From Pseudorhizobium endolithicum (lineage in GTDB: Bacteria > Pseudomonadota > Alphaproteobacteria > Rhizobiales > Rhizobiaceae), in the NCBI RefSeq assembly GCF_902153245.2, contig NZ_CABFWF030000001.1, positions 491,409 to 555,408 on the forward strand: a stretch of DNA of 64,000 bases. The letters are read 5' to 3'. The notes beneath the pieces are model-generated. The model saw only the letters and a list, made by a program, of their open reading frames with translations, was not told the DNA's origin and did not search any database. Shown piece by piece: positions 1-8,374 of the stretch. Both the position numbers and the translations under genes were made by a program. The stretch's first letter is position 1, and the number at the start of each line of letters is the position of its first letter.

Positions 1-1
1 G

Positions 2-877
2 CTTCGGGTCGACTTCAACCAGGCGGTCGGCAAGCTCCGTGGCGCAATGCAGGATGTTGCCCAGAATGCCAGCGCCATAGCGGCCGGTGCCGCGGAGATC
101 CGGTCCGCCTCCGACGATCTCGCCAGGCGGACGGAACAGCAGGCAGCCTCCGTCGAGGAAACCGCAGCTGCCCTGGAAGAGATCACCACCACGGTCACCG
201 ACTCCAGCAACCGCGCCCAGGAAGCGGGGCAACTCGTCCGGCAGACGAAGGAGAATGCCGAGCATTCCGGCCGTGTCGTGCGCGACGCCGTCCATGCGAT
301 GGGCAAGATCGAAGCCTCCGCCACCGAGATCGGCAACATCATCGGCGTTATCGACGAAATCGCCTTCCAGACCAATCTCCTCGCCCTCAACGCCGGTGTT
401 GAAGCGGCGCGGGCGGGCGACGCCGGAAAGGGATTTGCCGTGGTCGCCCAGGAGGTCCGTGAGCTCGCCCAGAGGTCGGCTCAGGCTGCGAAGGAGATCA
501 AGGAACTCATCAACACATCCAACAGCCACGTCAGGAGCGGGGTCGAACTGGTGGGACAAACCGGCATGGCCCTCGAACAGATCGTCGTCCAGGTCCAACA
601 GGTGGACGGAAACGTCGGAGCGATCGTACAGTCGTCCAGGGAGCAGGCTGGCGGGTTGAGGGAAATTAACACCTCCGTCAATGCGATGGATCAGGGCACG
701 CAACAGAATGCTGCCATGGTCGAACAGGCCACTGCGGCCGCGCATAGCCTGGCCTCGGAATCGGACGCCTTGTTCAAACTGCTGTCGCAGTTCAACATCG
801 GTGTCGAGCCGTCCCATGGCCACGGACGGCCGGTGAACGTCGCATCCTTCGAACGCAGGAAGGCGATCGCCCGCTAG
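2..877 (+). CDS. Methyl-accepting chemotaxis protein, C-terminal part (5' truncated by window edge)
   Basis: The reading frame is open through the left edge, so only the cytoplasmic signalling part of the receptor is present. It carries the highly conserved hairpin tip that docks CheA and CheW (EIAFQTNLLALNAGVEAARAG, then GKGFAVVAQEVRELAQRS). Long heptad-patterned Ala/Glu/Gln-rich helices with candidate methylation glutamates lie on both sides (for example QQAASVEETAAALEEI). The protein ends in a basic tail with no CheR-binding NWETF-type pentapeptide. Any sensor domain, membrane segment and HAMP domain lie outside the window, so the ligand cannot be guessed. The internal ATG at 47 is not the true start, because coding similarity continues upstream of it. 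Confidence 0.95.
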   Translation, partial: LRVDFNQAVGKLRGAMQDVAQNASAIAAGAAEIRSASDDLARRTEQQAASVEETAAALEEITTTVTDSSNRAQEAGQLVRQTKENAEHSGRVVRDAVHAMGKIEASATEIGNIIGVIDEIAFQTNLLALNAGVEAARAGDAGKGFAVVAQEVRELAQRSAQAAKEIKELINTSNSHVRSGVELVGQTGMALEQIVVQVQQVDGNVGAIVQSSREQAGGLREINTSVNAMDQGTQQNAAMVEQATAAAHSLASESDALFKLLSQFNIGVEPSHGHGRPVNVASFERRKAIAR

Positions 878-931
878 GGCAAGTCAAATCTGGGCTACGC
901 TTCGAACCGAACCCGATGCGTAGCCCTCCTT

Positions 932-2584
932 TCATACCCTCCCGCAGAACGCATCGAGTGCCGCAAGCTTCACCGCACCACCCTCTACCGCGGGCGCAAA
1001 ACCCGGCATCGGGATCGGCAGGCAGTTCCGCATCGTCGCCGGCAGAGGAAAATCCTGCGCCTCTCGGGTCAGGTTGAAGACGAAGAGCAGCCGCTCGCCC
1101 TCCTTCTCCCGGATGAAGGCCAGCAGGTCGCGGTTGTGCGTCTCGACGAAGGTCATCTCGCCGTCGAAAAGCGGCGGATGCGCCTTCCGAAATGCCAGTG
1201 CCTGCCTGTAGTGGTGGAGCACCGAATCCTGGTCCAGTTCCTGCACGTCGACGGCGGCGGTGGAATGCTCCGGCGGCACCGGCAGCCAGGTTCTTCCCGC
1301 TTCCGAGAAGCCGGCATGCTGCTTCTGCACCTCCCAGGGCATCGGCGTGCGGCATCCGTCGCGGCCCTTGAAGGCTGGCCAGAAGCGGATGCCGTAGGGG
1401 TCGGTCAGGTCCTCGAAGGCAAGCTCCGCCTCCGTCAGCCCCAGTTCCTCGCCCTGGTAGAGGCAGATCGAACCGCGCAGCGCCGCAAGAACGCTGATCG
1501 CAAGCTTCGCCACCCGCTCGCGCTCCGCCGGTGTTTGCGCAAACCGTGTCACGTGCCGCACCACGTCGTGATTGGAAAAGGCCCAGCATACCCAGCCGTT
1601 CACCACCGTATCCTGGAAGGTGGAGACGACGCGCCGGATGAAGCGGGCGGAAAACGCCGGCCCCAGGAGGTCGAAGGTGTAGCACATGTGAAGCTTGTCA
1701 TTGCCGCTCGTGTAGATGGCGAGCGTCGTCAGCGAGCGCGGCCCGTCGCCCACCTCGCCTACCGTGGTGCGGTTCGGATAGCTGTCGATCAGCGACCTCA
1801 GCCGCTTCAGGAACTCGATGTTCTCCGGCTGGCTCTTGTCGTGCAGGTGGTTCTGCATCGAATAGGGATTGGTGTCCGATTCCAGCCCCGCCGTTTCCGT
1901 GTCGTAGATCATCGGCGGGTTGTCGCGCAGATGCTTGTCGTGGAAGTAGTAGTTCACGGTGTCGAGCCGGAAGCCGTCCACGCCGCGGTCGAGCCAGAAG
2001 CGCACGGCATCCAGCACCGCCTGCTGGACTTCCGGATTGTGGAAGTTGAGGTCCGGCTGCGAGGTCAGGAAGTTGTGCATGTAATACTGCTTGCGCACGC
2101 CGTCCCATTCCCAGCCCGGCCCGCCGAAGATCGACAGCCAGTTGTTGGGGGGCGTGCCGTCGGGCTTGGGATCGGCCCAGACATACCAGTCCGCCTTCGC
2201 GTTGCTGCGGCTGGCGCGGCTCTCGATGAACCATGGATGCTTGTCGGAGGTGTGGCTGATCACCTGATCGATGATCACCTTCAGCCCCAGCCGATGCGCC
2301 TCCGTCATCATCTCGTCGAAATCGGCAAGCGTGCCGAACATCGGATCGACATCGCAATAGTTCGAGACATCATAGCCCATGTCGGCCATCGGCGAGGTGA
2401 AGAAGGGTGACAGCCAGATCGCGTCGACGCCCAGCGATGCGATATACGGCAGCCGCTGCGTGATGCCCTTCAGGTCGCCGATCCCGTCACCATTGGTGTC
2501 CTGGAACGAGCGGGGGTAGACTTGGTAGATTACGGCGCCCCGCCACCAGTCTGCGTCTTCCAACCTGCTTCTGCCCGCTGCCAT
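932..2584 (-). CDS. aglA: Alpha-glucosidase, GH13 family (AglA-type)
   Basis: This is a 550-residue cytoplasmic glycoside hydrolase predicted to cleave alpha-glucosides such as sucrose, maltose or trehalose. The N-terminus shows the GH13 barrel start (WWRGAVIYQVYPRSF, then DTNGDGIGDLKGI). The nucleophile Asp is near residue 208 in GVDGFRLD, the acid/base Glu near 277 in TVGEVGD, and the transition-state Asp in FSNHD. The start at 2584 has an AGGAGG ribosome site 5 nt upstream; the reading frame extends 19 codons further but lacks similarity there. In Sinorhizobium the orthologue sits with the aglEFGK transporter. No such transporter is next to it here; the flanking gene is the divergent sugar-acid kinase kdgK. 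Confidence 0.9.
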   Translation of the reverse strand: MAAGRSRLEDADWWRGAVIYQVYPRSFQDTNGDGIGDLKGITQRLPYIASLGVDAIWLSPFFTSPMADMGYDVSNYCDVDPMFGTLADFDEMMTEAHRLGLKVIIDQVISHTSDKHPWFIESRASRSNAKADWYVWADPKPDGTPPNNWLSIFGGPGWEWDGVRKQYYMHNFLTSQPDLNFHNPEVQQAVLDAVRFWLDRGVDGFRLDTVNYYFHDKHLRDNPPMIYDTETAGLESDTNPYSMQNHLHDKSQPENIEFLKRLRSLIDSYPNRTTVGEVGDGPRSLTTLAIYTSGNDKLHMCYTFDLLGPAFSARFIRRVVSTFQDTVVNGWVCWAFSNHDVVRHVTRFAQTPAERERVAKLAISVLAALRGSICLYQGEELGLTEAELAFEDLTDPYGIRFWPAFKGRDGCRTPMPWEVQKQHAGFSEAGRTWLPVPPEHSTAAVDVQELDQDSVLHHYRQALAFRKAHPPLFDGEMTFVETHNRDLLAFIREKEGERLLFVFNLTREAQDFPLPATMRNCLPIPMPGFAPAVEGGAVKLAALDAFCGRV

Positions 2585-2739
2585 CGCAACCTCCTGTCTC
2601 GCATCGCGATGGCAACCTAGAGCCATGCCGCCAAAAGACAAACCCCTTCCCGTCCCCGTACTCCGATGCCGCCACGCCAGCTTGCCTTGGCCGAAAGTTC
2701 AGAATATTGCGAAACCAGACTGTTGAGGGGAGCGCGCGC

Positions 2740-3651
2740 GTGGCAGGACGTCTGTTATCCATCGGAGAATGCATGGTCGAGCTGTCGCAGGCGGGCGAAG
2801 GCCTGCTGCGCCGGGGCTTTGCCGGCGACACGTTCAACACCGCCTGGTATGCCCGCGCCTGCCTGCCGGCCGAATGGAGCGTCGACTACTTCACGGCCCT
2901 CGGCGACGATCCGATGTCCTCGGAAATGCTGACCTTCATGAAGGAAGCGGGCATCGGCACCGAAGGGGTCCGCCGCATTCCCGGCAAGACGCCCGGCCTC
3001 TACCTCATCACGCTCAAGAACGGCGAACGGACCTTCAGCTATTGGCGCGACACCGCAGCCGCCCGCAAGCTTGCCGACGACGCCGACCATTTGCGGAAAT
3101 GCATCGAGGCGGCCGATATCGTCTACTTCTCCGGCATCACACTCGGCATCCTGACTGCGGAAGCGAACGACACGCTGCTCGCGGAGCTCCGCCGCGCCAA
3201 GGCGGCCGGCAAGCGGGTCGCCTTCGATCCCAACATCCGTCCGCGGCTTTGGTCCGACAAGGATACCATGCTGAAGACGATCAGCGACGGCGCGCGCGCC
3301 GCAACCCTCGTCCTGCCGAGCTTCGATGACGAAACCAACCATTTCGGCGACGCCTCGGTGGAGGAAACCGTCGCCCGCTACCATGGCCTGGGCGTCGAAG
3401 GCGTCGTCGTCAAGAACGGGGAGCACGGTGCGACGCTAAGCTTCGGCGCCGCCGCGACACATGTACCGGCCGTGACGGCACCGCAGGTGGTGGACACGAC
3501 GAGCGCCGGAGACAGCTTCAACGGCGGCTTCCTCTCCCGCCTCGTCCGCGGCGCGCGCCCTGAGGATGCCGCCGCCTACGGAGCGGCCGTCGCCTCCGTC
3601 GTCATCGGCCACCACGGCGCACTGATCAGCCCGGCGCTGCTGCCGGGCTGA
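2740..3651 (+). CDS. kdgK: 2-dehydro-3-deoxygluconokinase (PfkB family)
   Basis: This 303-residue PfkB-type kinase should phosphorylate 2-keto-3-deoxygluconate, feeding the Entner-Doudoroff pathway. It resembles E. coli KdgK along its whole length: SIGECMVEL at the N-terminus, GFAGDTFNTAWYAR, ERTFSYWRDTAAA, FDPNIRPRLW, and the C-terminal PfkB signature DTTSAGDSFNGG with catalytic Asp near residue 258. I chose the GTG at 2740 because GAGGGG lies 9 nt upstream and the protein then begins just before the first conserved strand. A TTG at 2707 is the alternative. The gene is divergent from aglA, and the roughly 155 bp between the two should hold both promoters. Confidence 0.87.
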   Translation: MAGRLLSIGECMVELSQAGEGLLRRGFAGDTFNTAWYARACLPAEWSVDYFTALGDDPMSSEMLTFMKEAGIGTEGVRRIPGKTPGLYLITLKNGERTFSYWRDTAAARKLADDADHLRKCIEAADIVYFSGITLGILTAEANDTLLAELRRAKAAGKRVAFDPNIRPRLWSDKDTMLKTISDGARAATLVLPSFDDETNHFGDASVEETVARYHGLGVEGVVVKNGEHGATLSFGAAATHVPAVTAPQVVDTTSAGDSFNGGFLSRLVRGARPEDAAAYGAAVASVVIGHHGALISPALLPG

Positions 3652-3759
3652 GGCACACCCGTTCGCATTCGCACCGGCTTATCCTGAAACATAATCCGGC
3701 CCGTGAGGTTCTGTCTCCGTCAAACCAGCCGGCACAGTCGGCTCAAACGGAGGAAACTC

Positions 3760-4059
3760 ATGTATTCCAGACTTGCAGCCGCCCTCGCCCTCTCCCTCGG
3801 CCTTGCCGTCAGCGCAGCAGCCCAGACCAGCGGCGGAAGTGACGGCAGTGGCTCGGGTTCAGGCTCGGGTTCAGGTTCTGGCAGCCAGGGCAGCGGCTCC
3901 ACGAGCGGCTCGTCCGATACGTCCGGCACCGGCACCCACAGCGGTGACCATAGCGACAACGCCGCCGGCACCGCCGATTGCGCGCCTGACAATCAGGCCG
4001 GTTCCAACACGGCAACGGCTGCCGGAACGCAAAATCCGGATAAGCCCGACAACTGCTGA
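3760..4059 (+). CDS. Small secreted Ser/Gly-repeat protein
   Basis: This 99-residue protein has a clear signal peptide (MYSRLAAALALSLGLAVSAAAQ) and a low-complexity domain of Ser-Gly and Ser-Gly-Ser repeats over mature residues of about 1-40. The tail is acidic, His-containing and holds two cysteines, the last of which is the C-terminal residue. The start at 3760 is supported by GGAGG 6 nt upstream; the longer frame from 3703 has no signal-peptide logic. The DNA encoding the repeat contains a 12-bp tandem repeat. I recognise no enzyme family. It is probably a periplasmic or exported structural protein. Confidence 0.7.
   Translation: MYSRLAAALALSLGLAVSAAAQTSGGSDGSGSGSGSGSGSGSQGSGSTSGSSDTSGTGTHSGDHSDNAAGTADCAPDNQAGSNTATAAGTQNPDKPDNC
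3850..3873 (+). repeat. 12-bp tandem repeat coding Gly-Ser-Gly-Ser
   Basis: GGCTCGGGTTCA occurs twice in a row, followed by a degenerate third copy (GGTTCTGG). The unit is a multiple of three, so slippage would change the Ser-Gly linker length without breaking the frame. Confidence 0.8.
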
Positions 4060-4112
4060 GGTATCAGGCTGCGGTCGCAGTCACGGATGAATCAGCCTGT
4101 GAAGACCTTGAG

Positions 4113-4144
4113 GCGGCGGTACAGTTACCGCCGCTTCTTCTTTG
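4113..4144 (+). terminator. Stem-loop between the Ser/Gly protein gene and der
   Basis: GCGGCGGTA and TACCGCCGC form a perfect 9-bp stem with a 4-nt loop, followed on the plus strand by the pyrimidine-rich TTCTTCTTTG. It would end transcription of the Ser/Gly gene. The hairpin spans the der stop codon on the opposite strand, so it may also insulate the two convergent transcripts. Confidence 0.55.
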
Positions 4145-5552
4145 ATTCGAAAGGGTTTTCCGACGCTTTCAGATGAATGCGGATCGGCACCCCCGGCATC
4201 TGGAAATCGGTGCGCAAGCCATTGGTGAGGTAGCGCAGGTAATGTTCCGGCACAGCCTCGGGCCGCGTGCAGGAGATCATGAAGGCCGGCGGGCGCGCCT
4301 TCACCTGGGTCATGTATTTGAGCTTGAGGCGCCGGCCGGAAACCGCCGGTGGCGGATGCTGAACCTGTACGCCTTCCAGCCACTTGTTCAGCTTGGCCGT
4401 CGAGATGCGCTTGTTCCACACCTTGTCGGTGTCGATGATGTTCTGCATCAGCTTGTCGAGGCCGTAGCCGGTCTGGCCAGAGATCGGCACCGCGCGGATG
4501 CCACGCGCCTGCGGCAGGAGCCGGTCCGTCTTCTCGCGCAAGTCGGTGAGCACCGCCTGCGGCTCCTCGACCAGATCCCACTTGTTGAAGGCGAGCACTG
4601 CCGCGCGCCCCTCGCGCAGCACGAGGTCGACGATCTGCAGGTCCTGCTTCTCGAAGGGGATCGTCGCATCGAAGACGATCACCACCGTCTCGGCGAAACG
4701 GATCGCGCGCAGCGCATCGGCGACCGAGAGCTTTTCCAGCTTCTCCTGCACCCGCGCCTTGCGCCGCATGCCCGCGGTATCGAACATCTTGATGGTGCGG
4801 CCACGCCAGTCCCACTCGACGGAGATCGAATCGCGGGTGATGCCGGCCTCCGGCCCCGTCAGCAGCCGGTCTTCGCCGAGGAAGCGGTTGATCAGCGTCG
4901 ACTTGCCGGCATTCGGCCGCCCGACGATGGCCACGCGCAACGGCTTCGTCTCGTCATAGGCCGGCTCGATCTCCTCATCCTCGTCGCCTTCCACCTCGGA
5001 AGCCCGAACGGTGACGTCGGTGACGGCTTCGTCCTCGTCATCGCCGAAGGCACGCTCCTCGCCAATCGCCTCGACGATAGCGTCGCGCAGGTCGATCATC
5101 CCCTGTCCGTGCTCGGCCGAGATCGGCACCGGCTCGCCGAGGCCGAGCGTATAGGCGTCGTAGAAGCCGCCGTCGGAGCCGCGCGCCTCGGACTTGTTGG
5201 CGACCAGCACCACCGGCTTGCCGCTGCGGCGCAAAAGTTCGCCGAAGGTCTTGTCCAGCGGCGTCAGCCCCATCTTGGCGTCGACGACGAAAAGCGTCAG
5301 GTCCGCCTCCTCGATCGCCAGTTCCGTCTGCGCCCGCATCCGGCCTTCGAGCGTGTCCGGTCCGGTTTCTTCCAGTCCGGCGGTGTCGATGATGGTGAAA
5401 CGCAGGTCGACCAGCTTGGCGTCGCCTGGACGCCTGTCGCGCGTCACGCCCGGCGTGTCGTCCACCAGCGCGAGCTTCTTGCCCACCAGCCGGTTGAACA
5501 GCGTGGACTTGCCGACATTCGGACGTCCGACGATCGCGACGGTGAAGCTCAT
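4125..5552 (-). CDS. der: Ribosome biogenesis GTPase Der (EngA)
   Basis: Der is a double-GTPase that works in 50S subunit maturation. Both G domains are visible: [14 protein letters not shown] at residues 8-21 with DTAGLEE, and [14 protein letters not shown] near residues 208-221 with [16 protein letters not shown] and the NKWD specificity motif. The first domain has NKSE where classical GTPases have NKxD. An acidic linker separates the domains ([11 protein letters not shown]), and a C-terminal KH-like domain ends in a basic KKKRR tail. At 475 residues the length is normal for alphaproteobacterial Der. The gene follows a TPR membrane-protein gene with a 33-bp gap, so the two are probably co-transcribed. 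Confidence 0.96.
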   Translation of the reverse strand: MSFTVAIVGRPNVGKSTLFNRLVGKKLALVDDTPGVTRDRRPGDAKLVDLRFTIIDTAGLEETGPDTLEGRMRAQTELAIEEADLTLFVVDAKMGLTPLDKTFGELLRRSGKPVVLVANKSEARGSDGGFYDAYTLGLGEPVPISAEHGQGMIDLRDAIVEAIGEERAFGDDEDEAVTDVTVRASEVEGDEDEEIEPAYDETKPLRVAIVGRPNAGKSTLINRFLGEDRLLTGPEAGITRDSISVEWDWRGRTIKMFDTAGMRRKARVQEKLEKLSVADALRAIRFAETVVIVFDATIPFEKQDLQIVDLVLREGRAAVLAFNKWDLVEEPQAVLTDLREKTDRLLPQARGIRAVPISGQTGYGLDKLMQNIIDTDKVWNKRISTAKLNKWLEGVQVQHPPPAVSGRRLKLKYMTQVKARPPAFMISCTRPEAVPEHYLRYLTNGLRTDFQMPGVPIRIHLKASENPFESKKKRR

Positions 5553-5585
5553 GCGTCTTTTCCTTCAGCCCATCCCTGCCGGGAC

Positions 5586-6257
5586 TTAGGGCGCCTTGCC
5601 GGATGCGGCGATGTTGTCGAGCATGATCTGGGCGCGGCTTGCGACATTGCGGGGGGCGGTCGCGTCGTCGGCGATCGCCTGGAACCACTCCTTCGCTCGC
5701 GCCATGTCGTCGCCCTTGTAGGCGGCAAGGCCCAGTGCCTCCCGCGCGGAGTTGCGCAGCGCGTGGTTGCCGCCGGTCAGGACTTCGGCTTCCGCGGAAA
5801 CCTCTTCATAGCTACCGGTATCGATCAGCAGCCACGCGGCACGCAGCCTCGCCACGTCGCGCATGGCTTCCGGTGCCGAACCTTCGGCGGCCACTGCCTT
5901 GAACGCCTGGACCGCACCCGCAACGTCATCCCTTTCCGCCAGGACCGCCGCCGCACGCATCTGCGCCAGGACCGGATAGGCGCCGCTGCCATCAGCTTCC
6001 AGCGCCTGGAAGGCAGCCAGCGCCTCGTCGTGCTTGCCTTCGGAAGCAAGGTTCAGTGCCGCCAGGAACCGGTCACCAGACTGGGATGCATTGTGCTCCT
6101 GCCAGTATTCATAGCCGCGATAGCCCGCCGTCGCGAGCACGATGACGACCGCGGCCCCGATGGCGATCTTGCCATAGCGGCTCCAGGCAGTCCTGAACTG
6201 GTCGGAACGCAGTTCCTCGTTCACCTCGCGGATAAAGCTGTCGTTGTCGTGCGCCAT
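5586..6257 (-). CDS. Tetratricopeptide-repeat membrane protein (YfgM-like)
   Basis: This 223-residue protein begins with a short cytoplasmic segment (SFIREVNEELRSDQFRTAWSRYG). One transmembrane helix follows (IAIGAAVVIVLATAGYRGYEYW, residues of about 31-52), and then a periplasmic alpha-helical TPR-like domain of the TPR_21/YfgM type. YfgM is an inner-membrane partner of the secretion machinery and envelope chaperones in E. coli, and it is likewise encoded just upstream of bamB-der there. The start at 6257 (MAHDND) has GGAGA about 6 nt upstream; an upstream in-frame start at 6284 is less likely. Confidence 0.82.
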   Translation of the reverse strand: MAHDNDSFIREVNEELRSDQFRTAWSRYGKIAIGAAVVIVLATAGYRGYEYWQEHNASQSGDRFLAALNLASEGKHDEALAAFQALEADGSGAYPVLAQMRAAAVLAERDDVAGAVQAFKAVAAEGSAPEAMRDVARLRAAWLLIDTGSYEEVSAEAEVLTGGNHALRNSAREALGLAAYKGDDMARAKEWFQAIADDATAPRNVASRAQIMLDNIAASGKAP

Positions 6258-6291
6258 CAAAGTCTCCGGCCCCGCAGGGCCCATCCTCGTC

Positions 6292-6334
6292 CATCATGCG
6301 GAAAGGCGCCTTCTAGCGCATTTTCCGCATGATG
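6292..6334. repeat. Perfect 13-bp inverted repeat
   Basis: CATCATGCGGAAA (6292-6304) and TTTCCGCATGATG (6322-6334) are exact reverse complements around a 17-nt loop. It lies between the 5' end of the TPR-der operon and the 3' end of the nnrU-like gene, both on the minus strand. It could be a terminator without a U-tract, an operator of the TPR-der promoter, or one copy of a dispersed palindromic element. Confidence 0.6.
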
Positions 6335-6355
6335 TAAGGGGTGAGGCGGCGATTC

Positions 6356-6940
6356 TCAGATCGGCAGCGGCTGGACGCCGATCAGCCAGAGATGCAGGCG
6401 CCAGATGAAGAGGAGGTAGACGATCGTGCCGACCACCACGGCAGCGGCGTCATAGCGGGCCGAAAGGAAGGGCTTGCGCACCAGGTCGCCGCTCCGCTCG
6501 CGCCGCTTCAGGGCGATGCGCAGCACGACACCCCAGGCGAGAAATCCAGCGAACAGGATGACCGACGAGGTTTCACCGTTGGCGAGCAGATGCGCCAGCG
6601 CCCAGATCTTCACCGACAGCACCATCGGGTGCTTGGTCTTCGTGGAAATGTGCCCCGGCGGCATCAGGCTCGCCACGAGACAGATCATCGCCACCAGCAT
6701 CAGCAGCGAGGAAAGATGCGCCATCCAGACCGGCGGCGTGTAGAGGATACCGGTCTCCTGGCGCGCCTGCCCGAAGGCGTAGATCACCAGGACGAGCGTC
6801 GCGATGCTGGCGACCGAATAGCCGAGTTTCCACGCGCGCTCACCCCTCGCCGCAATCACGGATGCCCGCCAGCCGGGCGCAACGACGCGGACGAGGTGGA
6901 TGCCGAAGAACAGGATGAGGCTGATGACGAGCAGGAGCAT
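6356..6940 (-). CDS. NnrU-family integral membrane protein
   Basis: This 194-residue protein has about five or six hydrophobic segments: MLLLVISLILFFGIHLV, LGYSVASIATLVLVIYAF, MAHLSSLLMLVAMICLVASL, SVILFAGFLAWGVVLRIAL and VVVGTIVYLLFIWRLHLWL. It carries NnrU-family features (TPPVWMAHL, KTKHPMVLSVKIWALAHLLANGE). NnrU was named from a nitric-oxide-responsive locus, but its biochemical role is unknown and nothing here points to denitrification. I placed the start at the ATG at 6940, preceded by AAGGGGA. The upstream extension to 7069 has no family similarity and would run into the divergent gene. Confidence 0.8.
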   Translation of the reverse strand: MLLLVISLILFFGIHLVRVVAPGWRASVIAARGERAWKLGYSVASIATLVLVIYAFGQARQETGILYTPPVWMAHLSSLLMLVAMICLVASLMPPGHISTKTKHPMVLSVKIWALAHLLANGETSSVILFAGFLAWGVVLRIALKRRERSGDLVRKPFLSARYDAAAVVVGTIVYLLFIWRLHLWLIGVQPLPI

Positions 6941-7067
6941 GATCTTTCGTCCCCTTGAGTGAATCCCTGCTCTGGCATTAACCGCAAACGCAAAGACCTG
7001 CCAGTCTCTCCAAAGCTTCGCCGCATTCGCGCCACACAAGCACCCTTCCATTCTGTTTGCGGTGCCC

Positions 7068-8051
7068 ATGCTTTATCGATTTTTCCTCTGCCTTGCGCTC
7101 GGCCTTTGCCTTCCCGCCCTCTCGCTTGCCTCCGAACCCGATCGGACGAGACAGCTTCTGCTGATCTCCTTCGACGGCGCCGGCGACAACGCGCTCTGGC
7201 AGCGAAGCCGAAACTTCGCCAGGACCGCCCAGGTCCGGTTCACCTATTTCCTCTCCTGCTCGCTGGTCATCGCCCGTGAGGACGCCGGCCTCTACAAGGG
7301 GCCGCACCACAAGGCGGGGCGCTCGAATATCGGTTTCGCGCAGACCCGCGAGGAAGCCCGCACCCGGCTTTTCCATGTCTGGCAGGCTCACCAGGAAGGC
7401 CACGAGATCGCCAGCCACACCTGTGGCCATTTCGACGGCGCCGATTGGTCTGTCTCGGACTGGAAGGCCGAGATGCAGAGCTTCCGCTCCATCCTCTCCG
7501 GCGCATGGGCAGCCAATGACGCCGCGACGGAGGAGCCGGAAGACTGGAGGAAATTCGTGGCCGGCATAGAAGGCTTCCGCGCGCCCTATCTCTCCGCGCC
7601 CGCCAGCCTCTTCGAGGCCGAGCGGCGGGAGGGCTTCGTCTATGATGCCAGCACGGTCACCAAGGGACCGCTCCACCCGTCCGAGAAGGGCGGCGTGCTG
7701 GCCTTCGGCCTGCCGCTCATCCCGGAAGGGCCGAAGGGCCGTCCCATTATCGCCATGGACTACAACCTCTTCATCCGCCATTCCGCAGGCGTCGAGAATC
7801 CGAGCCGCTCTGCGGAGTTCGAGGAACGCGCCTATGCGGCCTTCCGCGCCGCCTTCGACCGGCAATACGAGGGAGACCGCATCCCCCTGCAGATCGGCCT
7901 GCATTTCGTCAGGATGAACGGCGGCGCCTACTGGCGCGCCATGGAACGCCTCGTGACGGAGGTCTGCGGACGCCAGGACGTCGGCTGCGTCACCTACCGC
8001 GAGGCACTGCAGGAGCTCGGCTCGCACGCTGCGGATTCCTCTGGACTATAG
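7068..8051 (+). CDS. Secreted polysaccharide deacetylase (NodB-like) family protein
   Basis: The protein is about 327 residues long and begins with a signal peptide (LYRFFLCLALGLCLPALSLAS). The N-terminal strand LLLISFDGAGDN fits the metal-binding Asp motif of NodB-type deacetylases. HEIASHTCGH supplies the two metal-ligand histidines, and GIEGFRAPYLS is the Arg-containing third motif. These support a periplasmic or secreted de-N-acetylase fold. The substrate is unknown. A GTG at 7062 is an alternative start two codons upstream, and no strong ribosome site distinguishes the two. Confidence 0.75.
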   Translation: MLYRFFLCLALGLCLPALSLASEPDRTRQLLLISFDGAGDNALWQRSRNFARTAQVRFTYFLSCSLVIAREDAGLYKGPHHKAGRSNIGFAQTREEARTRLFHVWQAHQEGHEIASHTCGHFDGADWSVSDWKAEMQSFRSILSGAWAANDAATEEPEDWRKFVAGIEGFRAPYLSAPASLFEAERREGFVYDASTVTKGPLHPSEKGGVLAFGLPLIPEGPKGRPIIAMDYNLFIRHSAGVENPSRSAEFEERAYAAFRAAFDRQYEGDRIPLQIGLHFVRMNGGAYWRAMERLVTEVCGRQDVGCVTYREALQELGSHAADSSGL

Positions 8052-8077
8052 CGTTTAATTGGAAACACTGGCCTGAC

Positions 8078-8095
8078 GTGCTACATATGTTGCAC
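8078..8095. promoter_or_regulatory. Palindrome upstream of mazE, candidate autoregulatory operator
   Basis: GTGCTACAT and ATGTTGCAC form an 18-bp dyad with one mismatched pair, centred on ACATATGT. It ends 12 bp before the mazE start. MazE-type antitoxins bind palindromes at this position in their own promoters. That this site is used is inference from location and symmetry. Confidence 0.5.
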
Positions 8096-8107
8096 ATTCG
8101 GAGCGAG

Positions 8108-8374
8108 ATGATGACCATCACCACTAAGATCAGGCGCCAGGGCGGAGCTGCCGTCGTGACCATTCCGCCGGCGGTCCTGAAGTTGATGCAGACGCAGGTC
8201 GGCGACCAGTTGTCGCTCGTGGTGGCAGACGGAGCTCTGGTCGCCCGGCCAGTTCAGAAGACAAGGAAGCGTTACACCCTCGGCGAATTGCTGAAGGGAT
8301 CCGACGAGCTGCAGAAACTGTCCTCGGAAACGGCTCCGCTGGACGGTGATCCTGTGGGACGCGAGATCGGCTGA
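8108..8374 (+). CDS. mazE: Antitoxin of MazEF/PemIK type (AbrB/SpoVT fold)
   Basis: This 88-residue protein has an N-terminal swapped-hairpin DNA-binding domain (TTKIRRQGGAAVVTIPPAVLKLMQTQVGDQLSLVV), typical of MazE, PemI and ChpBI antitoxins. The C-terminal tail is hydrophilic and would wrap the toxin. Two adjacent ATG codons (8108 and 8111) follow CGGAG; the spacing slightly favours the second. The stop codon overlaps the toxin start by one base (TGATG), indicating translational coupling. Confidence 0.85.
   Translation: MMTITTKIRRQGGAAVVTIPPAVLKLMQTQVGDQLSLVVADGALVARPVQKTRKRYTLGELLKGSDELQKLSSETAPLDGDPVGREIG

Noticed and set aside
1136..2410. 424-residue plus-strand open frame opposite aglA
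   Set aside because: The translation is His/Arg-rich without motifs, and the minus strand is a clear GH13 enzyme.
4173..6332. 719-residue plus-strand open frame opposite der and the TPR gene
   Set aside because: It is a codon-bias shadow in high-GC DNA. The minus strand carries Der and a YfgM-like protein with clear motifs, while this frame has a low-complexity Arg/His/Asp-rich translation.
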